From the NCBI RefSeq assembly GCF_013373865.1, contig NC_050473.1, positions 5,343,710 to 5,407,709 on the forward strand: DNA of 64,000 nt. Direction: 5' to 3'. The stretch's first letter is position 1; each line of letters starts with the position of its first letter. The notes beneath the pieces are model-generated. The model had not been told where the DNA came from, made no database searches, and was given only the letters and a program-made list of their open reading frames with translations. Positions 25,801 through 37,520 of this stretch are shown piece after piece. A program made the position numbers and the translations under genes. The DNA is from Monomorium pharaonis. Its lineage: Eukaryota; Arthropoda; Insecta; Hymenoptera; Formicidae.

Positions 25801-25895
25801 TCTATTACAGAAATTTATCAATATCTAAACTCCAACGCAGAATATTAAAATTAAAAGGGACTAATTGTCCTTCAAAAAATAATGATTCCAATTAA
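16850..25895 (+). CDS. LRGUK: Leucine-rich repeat and guanylate kinase domain protein (12 exons)
   Basis: LRGUK is known in mammals as a manchette/basal-body protein needed for sperm-tail formation. Coding exons: 16850-16939, 17129-17359, 17771-18069, 18351-18555, 19316-19519, 20624-21068, 22354-22643, 24256-24501, 24560-24718, 25378-25506, 25579-25745, 25811-25895; total 849 aa. Residues about 108-340 are leucine-rich repeats (LQYINIANNNIS, LIYLNASHNRIE, YLNLSYNLIE, LRELNLEGNCI). Residues 388-548 and about 740-795 align with the LRGUK guanylate-kinase domain: PLIILTGPLALMK, AYIFVSREDF, NYGF, MNLYAVTEI, then KLYLDYHESHPGFF, which matches the mammalian LYIKINQNFPGYF segment. The P-loop is degenerate: the GxxxxGK glycine is Met400, Lys401 is kept. 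About 190 charged residues interrupt the LID region. A stop at 22677 is bypassed by the phase-0 donor at 22644. The first two and last exons are the least certain. Confidence 0.85.
17388..17430. repeat. (TA)n microsatellite
   Basis: Uninterrupted TA dinucleotide run in LRGUK intron 2. Confidence 0.95.
20202..20255. repeat. (GA)n microsatellite
   Basis: GA run with two interruptions in LRGUK intron 5, upstream of the first guanylate-kinase exon. Confidence 0.95.
22802..22838. repeat. (TA)n microsatellite
   Basis: TA run in LRGUK intron 7, just left of the TIR element at 22877. Confidence 0.9.
22877..23253. mobile_element. TIR element (377 bp) with a tRNA-like core
   Basis: Two arms of about 90 bp (22877-22966 and 23163-23253) are inverted copies, starting ACGAGCCAACAC and sharing ATATACTGCGCGTCGA. 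Between them lies a pol III-like stretch: box A-like TGGCTAGAGCTAGG at 22997-23010 and box B-like GGTTCAAACC at 23039-23048. No acceptor stem forms, so it is not a functional tRNA gene. Located in LRGUK intron 7. Confidence 0.75.
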
Positions 25896-26570
25896 TGTTA
25901 ACAAATTGGAATACACAGTATATAATTGGAATACACAGTATTCCAAATGAACTTGTATGCACTTTTTATTAATAGAAATCGCAAAATAAAGTTTAGTCAA
26001 TGTATTTCAGAAATTTATACGCGAAGAGAATTTTCTCTCAGAATTTACCCTCGAAATTACTGGGATAATATGGATTTCGAAAAGTTTTACTATAATTGTA
26101 ACAAAATATAATTTTACTATAATTTTACTAAAATTGTAATTTTAGTAAAATTTAACAAAATTTAGTAACATTTAATAAAATTACGTAAAATTTTAATAAA
26201 TTGTAACCAAATTTTATCAAATTCTATTAAATTTACAAAAAATACAGTAAAATTTTTCGAAGTTTATATTGTTCCATGATTCTAATGGCTTTTAAGATAA
26301 ATTCTAAAAGAAAATGCTTTTCATGTATAATGTATATATATTTCAAGTGCACATTAGATATATATAAAATTCTTTTCAGTACGTTTGTGCATCAAAATGA
26401 ATTAAATAAAACTTATCCATTCCTTAACATATATGTATATGTATACACTACTAAATATACAAAAAATTCAATAAATTAAATCTACTCGTAATCCATTTGT
26501 GATGTCAGCAGCATAGAGCGGAAGATGCAGATTAAGATAATAATTAAAAACTACATACAATCGGTCCACC

Positions 26571-29500
26571 TTATTCCATCTGCAGTATTGCATCTATATC
26601 CGAATCCAGATCGGAATATTTTATTTCACTTTTACGTTGAGCGACAGAAAGGTCTTTGTCCTTCAGAGTTCGCGGAGCGGGTTGTGGGAATACATTGTCT
26701 CTTTCTTTTGGATTTGTAAAATTTTGTACAGGATTATCCAAGATAGAACTCACAAGACTGGTCGAGTTTAACAGTTGATTCGTGTTAAATCGAAAGATTG
26801 TTTCGATTGATCCTACGGGCGGCTTTTTTACTATGCTCAACTGCAAAACAATTTATATTGTTATTTTAACGATATACTACTTATACATATAGCACAATAC
26901 ATAAAGAATTTACACAAATTTTGTTTAAAAACTCTCACATTTTTCAGAAATTGTAATCAAAGATAAAATTAGAGAACTTCTTAATGTAGTTTTGAAAAAT
27001 ATTTATTTCAGTATATATATTCCTTTTCTTGTTTCTTAATCGTGTAATGATAAAGAAAAACTACTTGAGTTTTAAATATTAAATTTAAGATAGTATTAAA
27101 AGAAATATAATATAAACTAAAACTAAATGTTGTATAACGAAATGTCCAATAACAGGGATCTAAGAAACACAGAATTCGAAAGTTGATAATTAATTAGCAT
27201 TGTATTTGATCAGCTTTTGAACTCTGTATTTCTTAGATTCCTGTCATTGTGAACATATTGTTATACAATATTAAGTTTAAAACGATATTGTTTTCTATTA
27301 TCACTACTTTTTTAAATAAAAATTTACGAATCATAAGAGAATGTACGTGAACTTATTGCTAATTGATTTTTCATTTATCAAGACAAAACGATCAAGGAAA
27401 CAATTGTCAGAAAAGAAAAAATAGAATTTTTTAAAATACAATTCTAAAAATTTCCCTAAATTCTTGTTTTAAAATTCTTTTAATTCACTCGTATTTATTA
27501 ATTATATTCTTATTTTATTTGATTATATCTATAGTTTAATTTTTTTAAATTAATCTTTTAATTATGATCTTACCTGTTCTTGTATTTTCTTCGATATTTC
27601 AGCGATTTTATCGCTTTGCGAAGTTTTTAAAACAATATTGCCCGTACTCATGGACTTTTCTTTTTGCAACGCATATTCTTTTCTCTTAGCAAAGCTTAAT
27701 AAAAATAATGTGGTTTTAAAAAAAATTACATATTTAAATATAAAAATGTAATTTTTATATTGAAGGAGATTCTCCAGTCTTTCACATAATATAATATAAA
27801 AACTTAAATTTTGTCATTTTGAAAATAAGTTTATGATTAACAGATTAATATTTCTGCATTTTTTTTAAATTGTGTAAACATAGATTCTTTAAATAACTTT
27901 CTAAAATAACATAGAAAAGAAGAAAAGTTAAGTAATTCAATCATAAATAAAAGATAAGAATTTTGAAAAACTGTTTGTATAAGAAATATCATATCAGTAT
28001 TATAAAGAAAATATTTTCAAATAACTCTTGTTTTTATTGCTTAAATTTTGTATATTATTATTTTTAAAATGGCAATACCGAAAGCTCCTCTAATATATAT
28101 ATAAAGTTACACATACTTTCTTTTACTTCTTTAAAGTCGGGAAAACCTCCTTAAAAAATATAAAAACAAAAATTACAATAAAATCTTTAATACCTTGAGA
28201 TGTTCCAATCATTGTAATTTACTTGAATACTTCGTTGATCATTTTCTGGCATCGTCGTATCATCACTTTTTTTGTCATTTAAATCGAATAAGACTTTTTT
28301 TTTTACCAAGCTTCCGGCTGAGCCACTCATTGGTTTTAAAACACTTTTACTATTCTTTGGAGAAAAAATTAACTCGTCTTGCTGCACATTTGTACTATCC
28401 GAATCATTGTTTTCGAAATATTTCGGCGCTACTTGTTTTCTGCTGATTGGAGAGCTCACTTTACATGTGTTAGTGTCCGACACAATTATTTTCGTAGACA
28501 AAATCTGTTTTAAATCCTCTCGAGATTCAATAGAGCTCGCAGAAGAGACATTTCGAACTGTCTTCGGATACGTCGCGGTCACCTTTGGACTGACACAAGT
28601 ATCCATTCCACTTTTTCTTAATGGTGATTCGCGCGTATTCTCATACACTTCGTCATCTTTATATTTTTTAGGAAGGAGTTCAATCTTCTGCTTCAAACGT
28701 AATTTTAATGGTGTTGTATTTTCTGTTTTTTGGACGGATATATATTCGCCTGCGAAATAAAAGATTATACATTATGGATGTTATTATTGGAGATCCTGCA
28801 AAATAAATTGAAATTGTAAATATGATAATATTTAAATCTACTATAAATGTTATGTGAATAATATTATATTTTATTTAACAAAACATTTTTATAACTTATT
28901 TAATTTATTTATCGTTAAAAATTAAATTACTTTAAAATACAATAACATTTTTAATTGTTCGTAGTATACAGAGAGATTTAGTATGGAAAATATATGACGA
29001 TTACCACTATCTTTATTGAATGCTTTCCAAGCCTTCGATTTCACATGAGTGACTAGCTTATTCAGCAGAGAATTTTTCATAAGCGAGGAATATCCCGATT
29101 CCTTACGATTTGCCAATATCGTTTGAAGAACGTCTTCGAGTATTTTTTGTTTAATTTGATTATATCGAATTAATTTCTTTGCATTAATGCTTTGCTGATG
29201 TCTCACAATCTCCATCTTTTGCTTATACGTTGCCGCAGGTATCCCTTGCCATTCCGGATCAATTCCCAATTCTCTCAACCGATTGTCGAGCATATTCCGC
29301 GCGTCTTCCGGTATCACCTTTTTTCTGATATTGACAGACGTTTCAGATCTTTTTATTAAATCCTCATCCATAGTGACACTCTCACTGTCAGTCCCCGATT
29401 CTGATATCGACGATAAGGATTCGGATTCCGTCACAGAACTTACGCTACGTTTTTCTAAGAATTCGGATTTCCTTTTCTTTATATTGTCAGTATGCAATAT

Positions 29501-32500
29501 TTCTTTTTTTTCTTTGATGTCTACGTACTTTTTATTTACGTCAGTAAGATTTTCTTTGGTAACAAAACTGTTACTTGCGTGGTCATTTACTTTATTTATA
29601 TCGTTCAATACATCATAATGCCTAGCATTTTTCGTTTTTTTACCAGATTCTAATTTATCCGATTTTGTCAGATTGCGTGACTTTGCAGTCATATGTTCCA
29701 CAACTTTACTATTATCAGGGATAACTTTTTTATTACCTTTGCTTTTTGCAGTATTATCTTTACCAGGCATGTGTTGAATTTGTGCTGCAATCGATATCAA
29801 TTTGTCACTATATTCTTGACTAGATCCACTACCAATATCTTCGATAATCATCTCGATGTTTTCAGTATTATTTAAATTCTTGTAAGTATTGCTTTCGTTG
29901 TAATTGTTTTTGTGTTTTGCTGTTAGCGTAGAAGATTTATTTAGGAATTCCGATACGTTGTTTTCTGTATTTTTGTGATTAATCTGCATCTGCGAGTTAC
30001 CAATCTCACGTGACAAGTTGTTCAATTGCTTCCTCTGTTCCACTAGCATGTTAGATTGATCCATAGATTGTTTCTCTAAGTCATGCACTTTAGATTCATA
30101 TTCAGACCTTGTACGATTAGCTATCTGCTGAGTCGCTTTCAATTCCATGGCCAATTTCTCGATGTCCCGATGGTGTTGAACTTCCATGTCCTCTATTGTG
30201 GCCTTCCAATGATTCTCTTGTGCTTGTAACTTCACCTGAATATCTTCCATACCTGGAGTTAACTGTAAAAATAACTTTATATAACTAGTACTAGCAAGAT
30301 TAACATGCAATAAAAGCTCTTTTCATTTTTTACTCTTTCAAGAAGTTGATTTCTCAGGTTCTCAATCTCTTTTTCTTGTTGGCTGATTATAGTTTTCACA
30401 TTTGTCTCCAGGATACTCTCATTTATAACGTGATCCTTTTCTCTTAATGCCTGTAAAAATGCAAATACTTTCTGAGAAATATTACAAAAAAACAGAGTTA
30501 TTATGTAGTGCAGTGTAGCGAACAATTTTATAATTTCTTTTATAATCTTTTCTTGTGAATCACCCCAATAGTGAAAGATTTATTTAATTATTAACTTACG
30601 CGTATCTCGTTGAATAGCATGCTCTTTAAATTTCCAATGTCTTCTTGATATCTTTGCTGCTCCTGAAATCTACCTACTTTCTCAACATCATACTCATGTT
30701 TATTCATATTTCTCGCATAATTCTTTTCTGTGTTATCCTGCAGTTTATCGGTTTCACTTCTTATCACTCTTTCAGTTTGATTCAGTCTTTCCTTTAATGT
30801 TTTTATTTCATTATGTAATTTCTCCGTTTCAGCTCGATAATGATCATGCACAGGGGACGTGGATACACTCATGTACGAATGTTTGCGCGCTATATGAGCA
30901 TTTACGAATATAGCACGTACAAATGTTTTTGGACAATGTGGACACTAAAAAAAAAAGTTTACAATAAAGTCTCGAGAGTCTCGCGACTGATTTATTTAAT
31001 TCCAATTTCTAATTTAGAATTTAAAAAATATATATTAATTATCTAATTAAATTATCTAGATAAACATCTAATTAAGATTTATAAAAGAAATTAAATGTAG
31101 AATATAAAACTAGAATGTAGAGGTATGTAAATAATTTGAATTTGAATCGAATCAAATCACAGGATTGGATTCATTTTCGAATCTTAAAGATTCAAATTTG
31201 AATAGTTCAACAATTTCGAATCATTGATGAATCATTTGATTTCAAATTGATTATCAATTTTGATTATTTTATTTATATCGTTCGTGTAATCTTGTATCAG
31301 AGTATATCAATCCTTCCAATTTTGTGTCAAGATTTCCAAAACTTTTCTCTGAAGTTTTCTAAATTTTATAAACTACTAAAAAATTTGTGTATAATAAATA
31401 ATCATCGTTGTAAATGTATTTTAACATTTTATAGATTTGTATAATTTTATAGAATTTAAGACAAAATTTGAAAAATAACTCTATTATATTTCCTATAAAG
31501 TGTACTAAATATCACTTTGATATTTTATTTTAATAATATTAAAATAAATTAATATGTTAAATGTTAATAGAATATATATTGAATCCTTATTTGTTTAATG
31601 CTTATGTATTTATGATATTTATCTAGTATCTGTATACATTTTTACTTAATACATTATACATATTTGTAATAATTTTCTATAATTCTTGTGATTAATTTTT
31701 TATCTATTACAAAAAATTTAGAATGCCATTGACAATATTTTATTATGTTTAAATTAACATAATAATGTAAATCTGAGAAAGTTTGATTTAAATTTGATTC
31801 GTATTTGAATTGAAGAGATTTGATTTGATCAAATCTCACAAATGCTTGATTTGCACACCTAGAATCTATTAATATTTGTAACTATAAATTATAATTAATA
31901 CAATATTAGAATCAATGCAGTTCTTATTTACAAATAATTTGCCATTTTCAAAACAAACTACCTTATAAACTTCTCCATTAGAGATCTCACCAACGCTAGT
32001 TTCAATCAATTTACGTTTCTCCCTTGATCTCTCTTTCAGATTCTTCACAGTATCTTCCAGAGTGGCAATTTCTTTCTTCATGCTGACGTTCTGTTCTATC
32101 TTCTGTCTCAATTCATCCTTCAATATTACCACGCTATGATCCAAATACTGTTTACAATATAATAAATATTCAACAGAGAGTTGTGCGAGTCTGAACAGCT
32201 TGACAAAGTTGGGATCCAGGATTTTGACATCATATTCACTCTCCAAGCAATAATCTATCACATTATTGATATTTTGATCAATGGTCGAGAAATCTCTTTC
32301 TCGAATAACATGGTCTATGTCTATGGCACCTACAAAGAAAAAAACAAAAATATTGATAATTTATATTAGCAAAATTGATTGATTTTTATTGTATAACAAT
32401 GTCTCAGAATACAAAAATCATAATAAAATAAAAATTTCATTGAGTAGAAGTTACTTGGGAAAAATTATTGCAACTTTACTCAGTCACAATATTTTGACAA

Positions 32501-32818
32501 TTTTGTGATAAATTTTTGATACTGATAGAAATTTTGATTTAAATTTTAAACTAAAAATTTTAACTTAAAGTCTTTAACTTAAATTAAAAAAATAAATCGT
32601 GTGAGATTGTAATTTTTTGTCAATAATTTTTTAAAATTCTATTTATGCCTTTTTGATCTTATTACGACAATCTTGAGTTTTACTTTGAGCTCAATACCTA
32701 TGCGATTCCAGTCGACTCGCACTCTGGATCCGTGCATATTGAAGTAAAATCCTGATTCTCTGGCGAGTTTCGGGAAGTCATGGCACCAGTTGGTACCGAC
32801 TCGAAACGAAAATGCCAT
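26571..32818 (-). CDS. DZIP1: Zinc finger protein DZIP1 / Iguana homologue (8 exons)
   Basis: DZIP1 acts at the ciliary basal body and transition zone and, in vertebrates, in Hedgehog signalling. Coding exons: 32698-32818, 31962-32329, 30600-30944, 30334-30450, 29005-30262, 28194-28749, 27574-27682, 26571-26840; total 1047 aa. The N-terminus carries the family signature RVDWNRIGAIDIDHVIRERD and then LDPNFVKLFRLAQLSVEYLL, which matches vertebrate DZIP1. A single C2H2 finger follows (Cys164, Cys167, His180, His185; CPHC...HIARKH). Coiled-coil segments extend to about residue 430, then acidic Ser-rich sequence, and the conserved RELGIDPEWQGIPAATY region. The C-terminal exons are Ser/Lys-rich without a domain. 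I chose MAFSFRVGTNW at 32818; an in-frame ATG at 32884 would add 22 residues unlike the family. It faces LRGUK tail to tail. Confidence 0.9.
27126..27272. mobile_element. Palindromic MITE (about 147 bp) in DZIP1 intron 7
   Basis: The left arm AATGTTGTATAAC...CAGGGATCTAAGAAACACAG is answered by the inverted right arm CTGTATTTCTTAGATTCCTG...GTTATACAATATT. There is no coding capacity. Confidence 0.7.
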
Positions 32819-33186
32819 TTTATTTACAGATTTACTCGCATAGCACAATAACGTGAAAAAAATCTCGGGAAAACTCTCTTCCAATGGAAAAAATTTATCT
32901 ATATTTCCTTATCTTTATTTCCATCGCGTTTGCTTAAATATTTAGGAGTCGCGTGTACTTGTGTGAAATTCTCACTGCATAACTGCTAACAATTATTGCT
33001 CGCGCGCGATAATTGTACAGCTTCATTTGCAATTGCGATTGCATTTGTAACTCGTTAGGGGAGATAAAAAAACGGCAAGTGTTAAGGTTATAATATAACA
33101 AATATAAACAAAGTTTGGCGTGGTTTGGCGTCGGGTGCGTGCGCCATCTGCAGAAACTATCAACACATCTCATTACTAGAGTCATA

Positions 33187-33326
33187 TGGTTTGTTCGCGT
33201 CACATGCCCCAACATGCTCCTATTTACCCCAACGCACTCCAATACGTTGATTCCGATGACGCCAACCTATTAGAATGCGTTGGAGTGAGTAGGAGCATGT
33301 CGGAGCATGGCGACGCGAACAAACCA
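33187..33326. mobile_element. MITE (140 bp) with long inverted arms
   Basis: Ends TGGTTTGTTCGCGTC at the left and GACGCGAACAAACCA at the right. The inverted arms run for about 55 bp. ATA occurs on both flanks (33184-33186 and 33327-33329) and may be the target duplication. Confidence 0.75.
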
Positions 33327-33329
33327 ATA

Positions 33330-33488
33330 GCATTTTCGACCGGGCTGGGTTAATCGCTCCGGGAGGAGCAATTAATAACGTCATAAGACCAATCACAGCC
33401 ATTCTTCTGAAGAAAGGAATAACTGTGATTGGCCAGTTCTAGAGAAAAAGAAACCGAAACGAGTTAACCGCACGGGTCGAAAACGCCA
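33330..33488. mobile_element. Second MITE directly adjoining the first
   Basis: Left end GCATTTTCGACCGGGCTGGG pairs with the inverted right end CGCACGGGTCGAAAACGCC. An internal pair, CCAATCACAG and CTGTGATTGG, forms a second stem. Confidence 0.65.
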
Positions 33489-33844
33489 TCAGAGAAAAAG
33501 TCCTAGACAGATGCGAACTACAATTCTGATTGGTGTGCTATATATTGACTTAAGATGGCGAATGCAGCGGAAAAATATTTTTTAGGTATAATTTATTAAA
33601 CGTTAAACGCGAGGAAATTAAGAAATTTATGAAATGTACTGACGAAAAATCCGTTTTTTTATGATAAGGGTAAGAAGAAATATCTCTTTGTGTTATAAAT
33701 AATATAATATAAATTTTACACTAAAATATTTACATATGCCCAGTAGTAAATTGTACACGTTTTAACGGCTTCATTCCTGTATCTTTTCGGAACTAATAGC
33801 CAACAATTTATATTGGCTAAGGGAAGAGGTATTCAACACACTTA

Positions 33845-33980
33845 TGCCCGATTTCTTCACTTCCCGATAAAGTTATCCGGAGGATAAATCCCAAGTTTAA
33901 CCAATCACGAACATGGATCTGGTAGTTTATCTCCTGGATAATTTTAACCGCAAGATAACTGGACATGAAGAAATCGGGAA
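33845..33980. mobile_element. PIF/Harbinger-like MITE, second family (136 bp)
   Basis: TIR TGCCCGATTTCTTCA at the left, TGAAGAAATCGGGAA at the right, with TTA on both sides (33842-33844 and 33981-33983). Distinct in sequence from the family at 16214. Confidence 0.75.
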
Positions 33981-34154
33981 TTAAAGTTGTAATTTATTAT
34001 ACAAACAAAAAGAGTGATATAACTCAAGTTATAATTGAAAATAAGTTAAAAGGTTACAGAAAATTTAAACAAGCGATTATGTGACTACAGGTCAAAACAT
34101 ATTTACTTTTATCAAAAAGGAAAAAATTTTTATCATAATTTATTTCTTTGTTAA

Positions 34155-34259
34155 GATGGTGCAAGCTGTGTAGCTAAGGGTTGTAATCATAATATAAAGA
34201 TTCAACAAAAGATTATAATGTTCTGTTTTTCAAAAGAACCCAATAGATGGACAAAGTAG
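34155..34259 (+). pseudogene. THAP-domain fragment, decayed P-element-like transposase
   Basis: Reads DGASCVAKGCNHNIKIQQ, then a segment with FCFSKEP and RW, then a stop. Cys-x3-Lys-Gly-Cys followed by F-x-F and R-W is the start of a THAP zinc finger. The frame stops at 34257 and further stops follow, and no remaining domain is seen. The region around 34440-34700 could hold more of the same element but is not readable. Confidence 0.6.
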
Positions 34260-34948
34260 ATTTTTTTACCAAGTTTTTAAATCAACCAGAACTGACAATC
34301 TACATCAAATAATGGATTATGTAAGGTACATACATATCAATTTGTCGATAAATTTTCTATATTATATCTATTTATAATTTTATACTAATTGTCTCCCTTT
34401 TTTATTGTACCTAGTTTTGCTAAGTACCTAGAATGGCTAAGAGTCGAAGGCTCACTTTAAAGAAAAATGTTTTATTGTTCCATCATAGCAGCATAACTAC
34501 AATCAGTCAAAGCATTATTATTATAATTAAATAAATCTATCAACGATATTAAGCAGCAATTAGTAGCGACAGAAAAAGAATTGGTTTGCACTGCAGTTTG
34601 CATAAACTGCAGTTGAAATATAAAAAAGAACTGTTCAAATTTTTACAAAGTATCTAAAAAAAAGCATGCAGTAACATTAAAAAAGTTAAAAAGATTGCAA
34701 AACTTTTAATTTTGTATCTATAAATTAATGACTACTCAATTACATCAAGACTCAATGACATAACTATGGCTGTGTTCTGGAATGAGAGAAAGTATCATTT
34801 TTAACAATTAATCTTTTTTTATATTTTTTATACTTTTTTAATTGAACAACGATTTTTACTTTTTAAATTTCTTTACAACAAAAACATTAATTAACTGCAT
34901 TTCATAAAAATATTTAAAAAATTATTATCTAAATATTTGCCAAAATAT

Positions 34949-35471
34949 CCCAGATAGGAAACTTTTTTGCAATAATTGTTATATTTTTATTGTTATATTT
35001 TGCGAAATAATATATTTTGCTGTAAAAGAATTTTGTGATTATAATTTGTAAATCTTCAATTGTCAATAATTAATAAATGGTGTTGGAATAGTTTATGTAT
35101 GTTTCATGCATGCTGTTTAAAATTTTTTCATAAAATTTTTATTTAAGATTGAATAACATTTCTAATTGAATAATAACTATAATTTAATAATTTTTACAAT
35201 AATTGCAAAATTACAAAATTTCTGAAATATATTCAACAAAATGGTGTTAAGATGAGTCTCTAATACTATAAAAGCATATATACTACAAAATGCTTTAAAA
35301 GGATATATTTTAAGCATTAATTTTTTAAAGATTGTTGTATGTTATGATAATTACATTTAGAATTAATGATTAAAAAATTAGATTTAGACTTATAACACAA
35401 TATATTACACATTATTTTTAAAATTAAAATAATTCTAAAATGTTTTTGCATGTGTTCTTATCTGGGATCAT
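34949..35471. mobile_element. TIR element (about 520 bp), copy A
   Basis: Left end ATCCCAGATAGGAAAC, right end inverted TTCTTATCTGGGAT. A diverged copy in the same orientation lies at 60650-61175; both share the ACTATAAAAG.../GTTTTTGCATGTGTTCTTATCTG blocks near the right end. Confidence 0.6.
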
Positions 35472-35852
35472 ATCATATCTATATGTGTCATTCTAAGGTT
35501 AAATAAGCGGTTCAATTTATTCGACAATTAAAAGCATTACATTGCATTTTGTGATTCTATTTTAAACAACTATGAGTAAAAGCAAACTTCTTACATAACA
35601 TCTAGACATTTCATTTTTTACTTAAACATCTAGACATCTTATATTGATCTTACTATTTTTTATCTTTCACTAATTTCCCAACAAGGAAGCGATTCAATTC
35701 AGAACTATTCCTGCAATAAATATGTTACCATGCGCCTGTAACATTTATATATAGAGTGTACAGAGCGTAATGAAATATCAAATTCATTTCAAAACAACCC
35801 ATTTTCGAGAAAAATGTTTCAAAATAATAAAAGAAATTTGTACTCTCTCGTT

Positions 35853-36352
35853 ACAATAAACTTACTACGAAGATTAATGAGAGATACAGTTAATAGAGCG
35901 CAAAATAACTATATGAAAAGAACTTTCATTCAAATTCTTCTAGATTGGAAGTTTTTTTTTTTACATTTGACTTGAATGGTGTCTTTTTTATGTTGAGAAT
36001 TTTTTTTGTTTAAACTTTGACTTGCGAAATTTTAATGTATAAAAAGTATTATCTTACTCTGGATCCATAGGCCTTTACTGAGGTCTACTCTATTTTTACT
36101 TGATTAATTAATTACGTGTTAGCGATATAACTTTTTGAAATTTTGAGAACCAGGACCTTAATTGAGATCTCTCGATCCAGAAGCGGTTATTATATGGAAT
36201 GCCTACATTATTGCTGATGATGACGCAATATATATAAAATCGAAATGTTTAAGAATTTGAATAAAGATTCCTTTTACGTAAAGTTATTTTGCATTCCCAT
36301 TAACCGCGCTTATATTCTCGTTAGTCTTTGTGTTAAGTTTATTGTATTCGAA
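35853..36352. repeat. Inverted repeat pair, about 100-bp arms
   Basis: 35853-35945 and 36250-36352 are diverged inverted copies sharing CAATAAACTTA, GCGCAAAATAAC-like and TTCAAATTCTT blocks. The roughly 300 bp between them show no coding frame. It may be a foldback element. Confidence 0.55.
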
Positions 36353-36936
36353 AATGTTTCAGACAAAAGTTAAGTTTTCAAGGCTTAAAAGTATCTATTT
36401 TGGGTATTATCTATTTGACCTTGGCTGTCACGCTGACATGTTAATTTAAGGTAATCTTTGAATTTTTAAATATAAACTTTTGTTGTATATTTTTGTAGTT
36501 AAAGTTGAGATATTTTCAAAATGACATAAATAAACTTTTTGTCAAAAACTGCCACGAGTTATAAATGATTTCGATAAGACAAAACTTCGAAAATTTATAA
36601 TTTTGGAGAATTCTTGACCAACAAATTAAGATTTATTTATATTATTTTAAAAAACCGTCTTGATCTTAACATTGTGTAAGAATACGCAATAAAAAAGGGT
36701 TACAAAATTTAATAGTAGACAACCAAACCCGTCGAAATGGTTTCAGATTTTTTAATTATAAAAACTATTAAGATGATTTTTGTTCGGACTAATTATTTAA
36801 ATATTAAAGAAATTAAAAGTAATAATAAATATATAAAGAAATTTTTAGAAATGATAGTGAATAGGTATACATATATTTATGCAGGTTGTTCTAAAATTTA
36901 CCTTAAATTAACTTGATGCTGCCCAAAGCTCAAATA

Positions 36937-37241
36937 CACTGTAAAAAATTTGTGTAAAATTACAACTTATCACTAATAGTGAATAATTTTGAGATCCACT
37001 ATAATGGTTGTAAATTTCGCATATTTATAATTTTGTATTACACAAGTAAAAATAATTTAATTGTAATAAATTTGTATACACTGTACACACAAATGTAAAA
37101 ACAAATTAAAAACTAAAAATTAAAAAATTATTGCAAAATTTATATACAAAATTACATACACATAAAAATTTACAATTATTACAGTGGGTCTGAAAATTAC
37201 CTACTATCATAGTTGTAATTTTACACACATTTTTTACAGTG
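36937..37241. mobile_element. Tc1/mariner-like MITE (305 bp)
   Basis: TIR CACTGTAAAAAATTTGTGTA at the left and its inverted match, ACACATTTTTTACAGTG, at the right. TA occurs on both flanks (36935-36936 and 37242-37243), as expected for the Tc1/mariner superfamily. Located 280 bp before the ABCC4 start. Confidence 0.75.
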
Positions 37242-37520
37242 TAGATTATATCACAAAAGATTTTTTAAACCTTAAAACTTTTATTTGAAACATGTTCTGT
37301 GAAAAAATGTATTATTTTAAAAATATTCTGGTGTCACAGTACTTTTTGTACACCCTGTGTATATTACGTGCTTGAATGCGTGCATATATATGTTTGATGT
37401 GTGTAGATATGTTTGAGAATGCGATATATAAAGTCAGCACATGCAATGCACGAGGAGGCAGTGTAAGGCGGTAACTGCGAGGTAGTGTTGATGGAGCCGT
37501 GATTTCACGTCAATGTCAGA

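Larger units (their letters stand above)
32819..37520. other. 4.7-kb gene-free region rich in short DNA transposons
   Basis: Lies between the divergent starts of DZIP1 (minus) and ABCC4 (plus), so both promoters must be inside it. It holds at least five TIR elements, an inverted repeat pair and a dead THAP-type fragment, listed separately. I see no supportable gene; open frames at 32934-33402 fall on a MITE and its flank. Confidence 0.6.
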
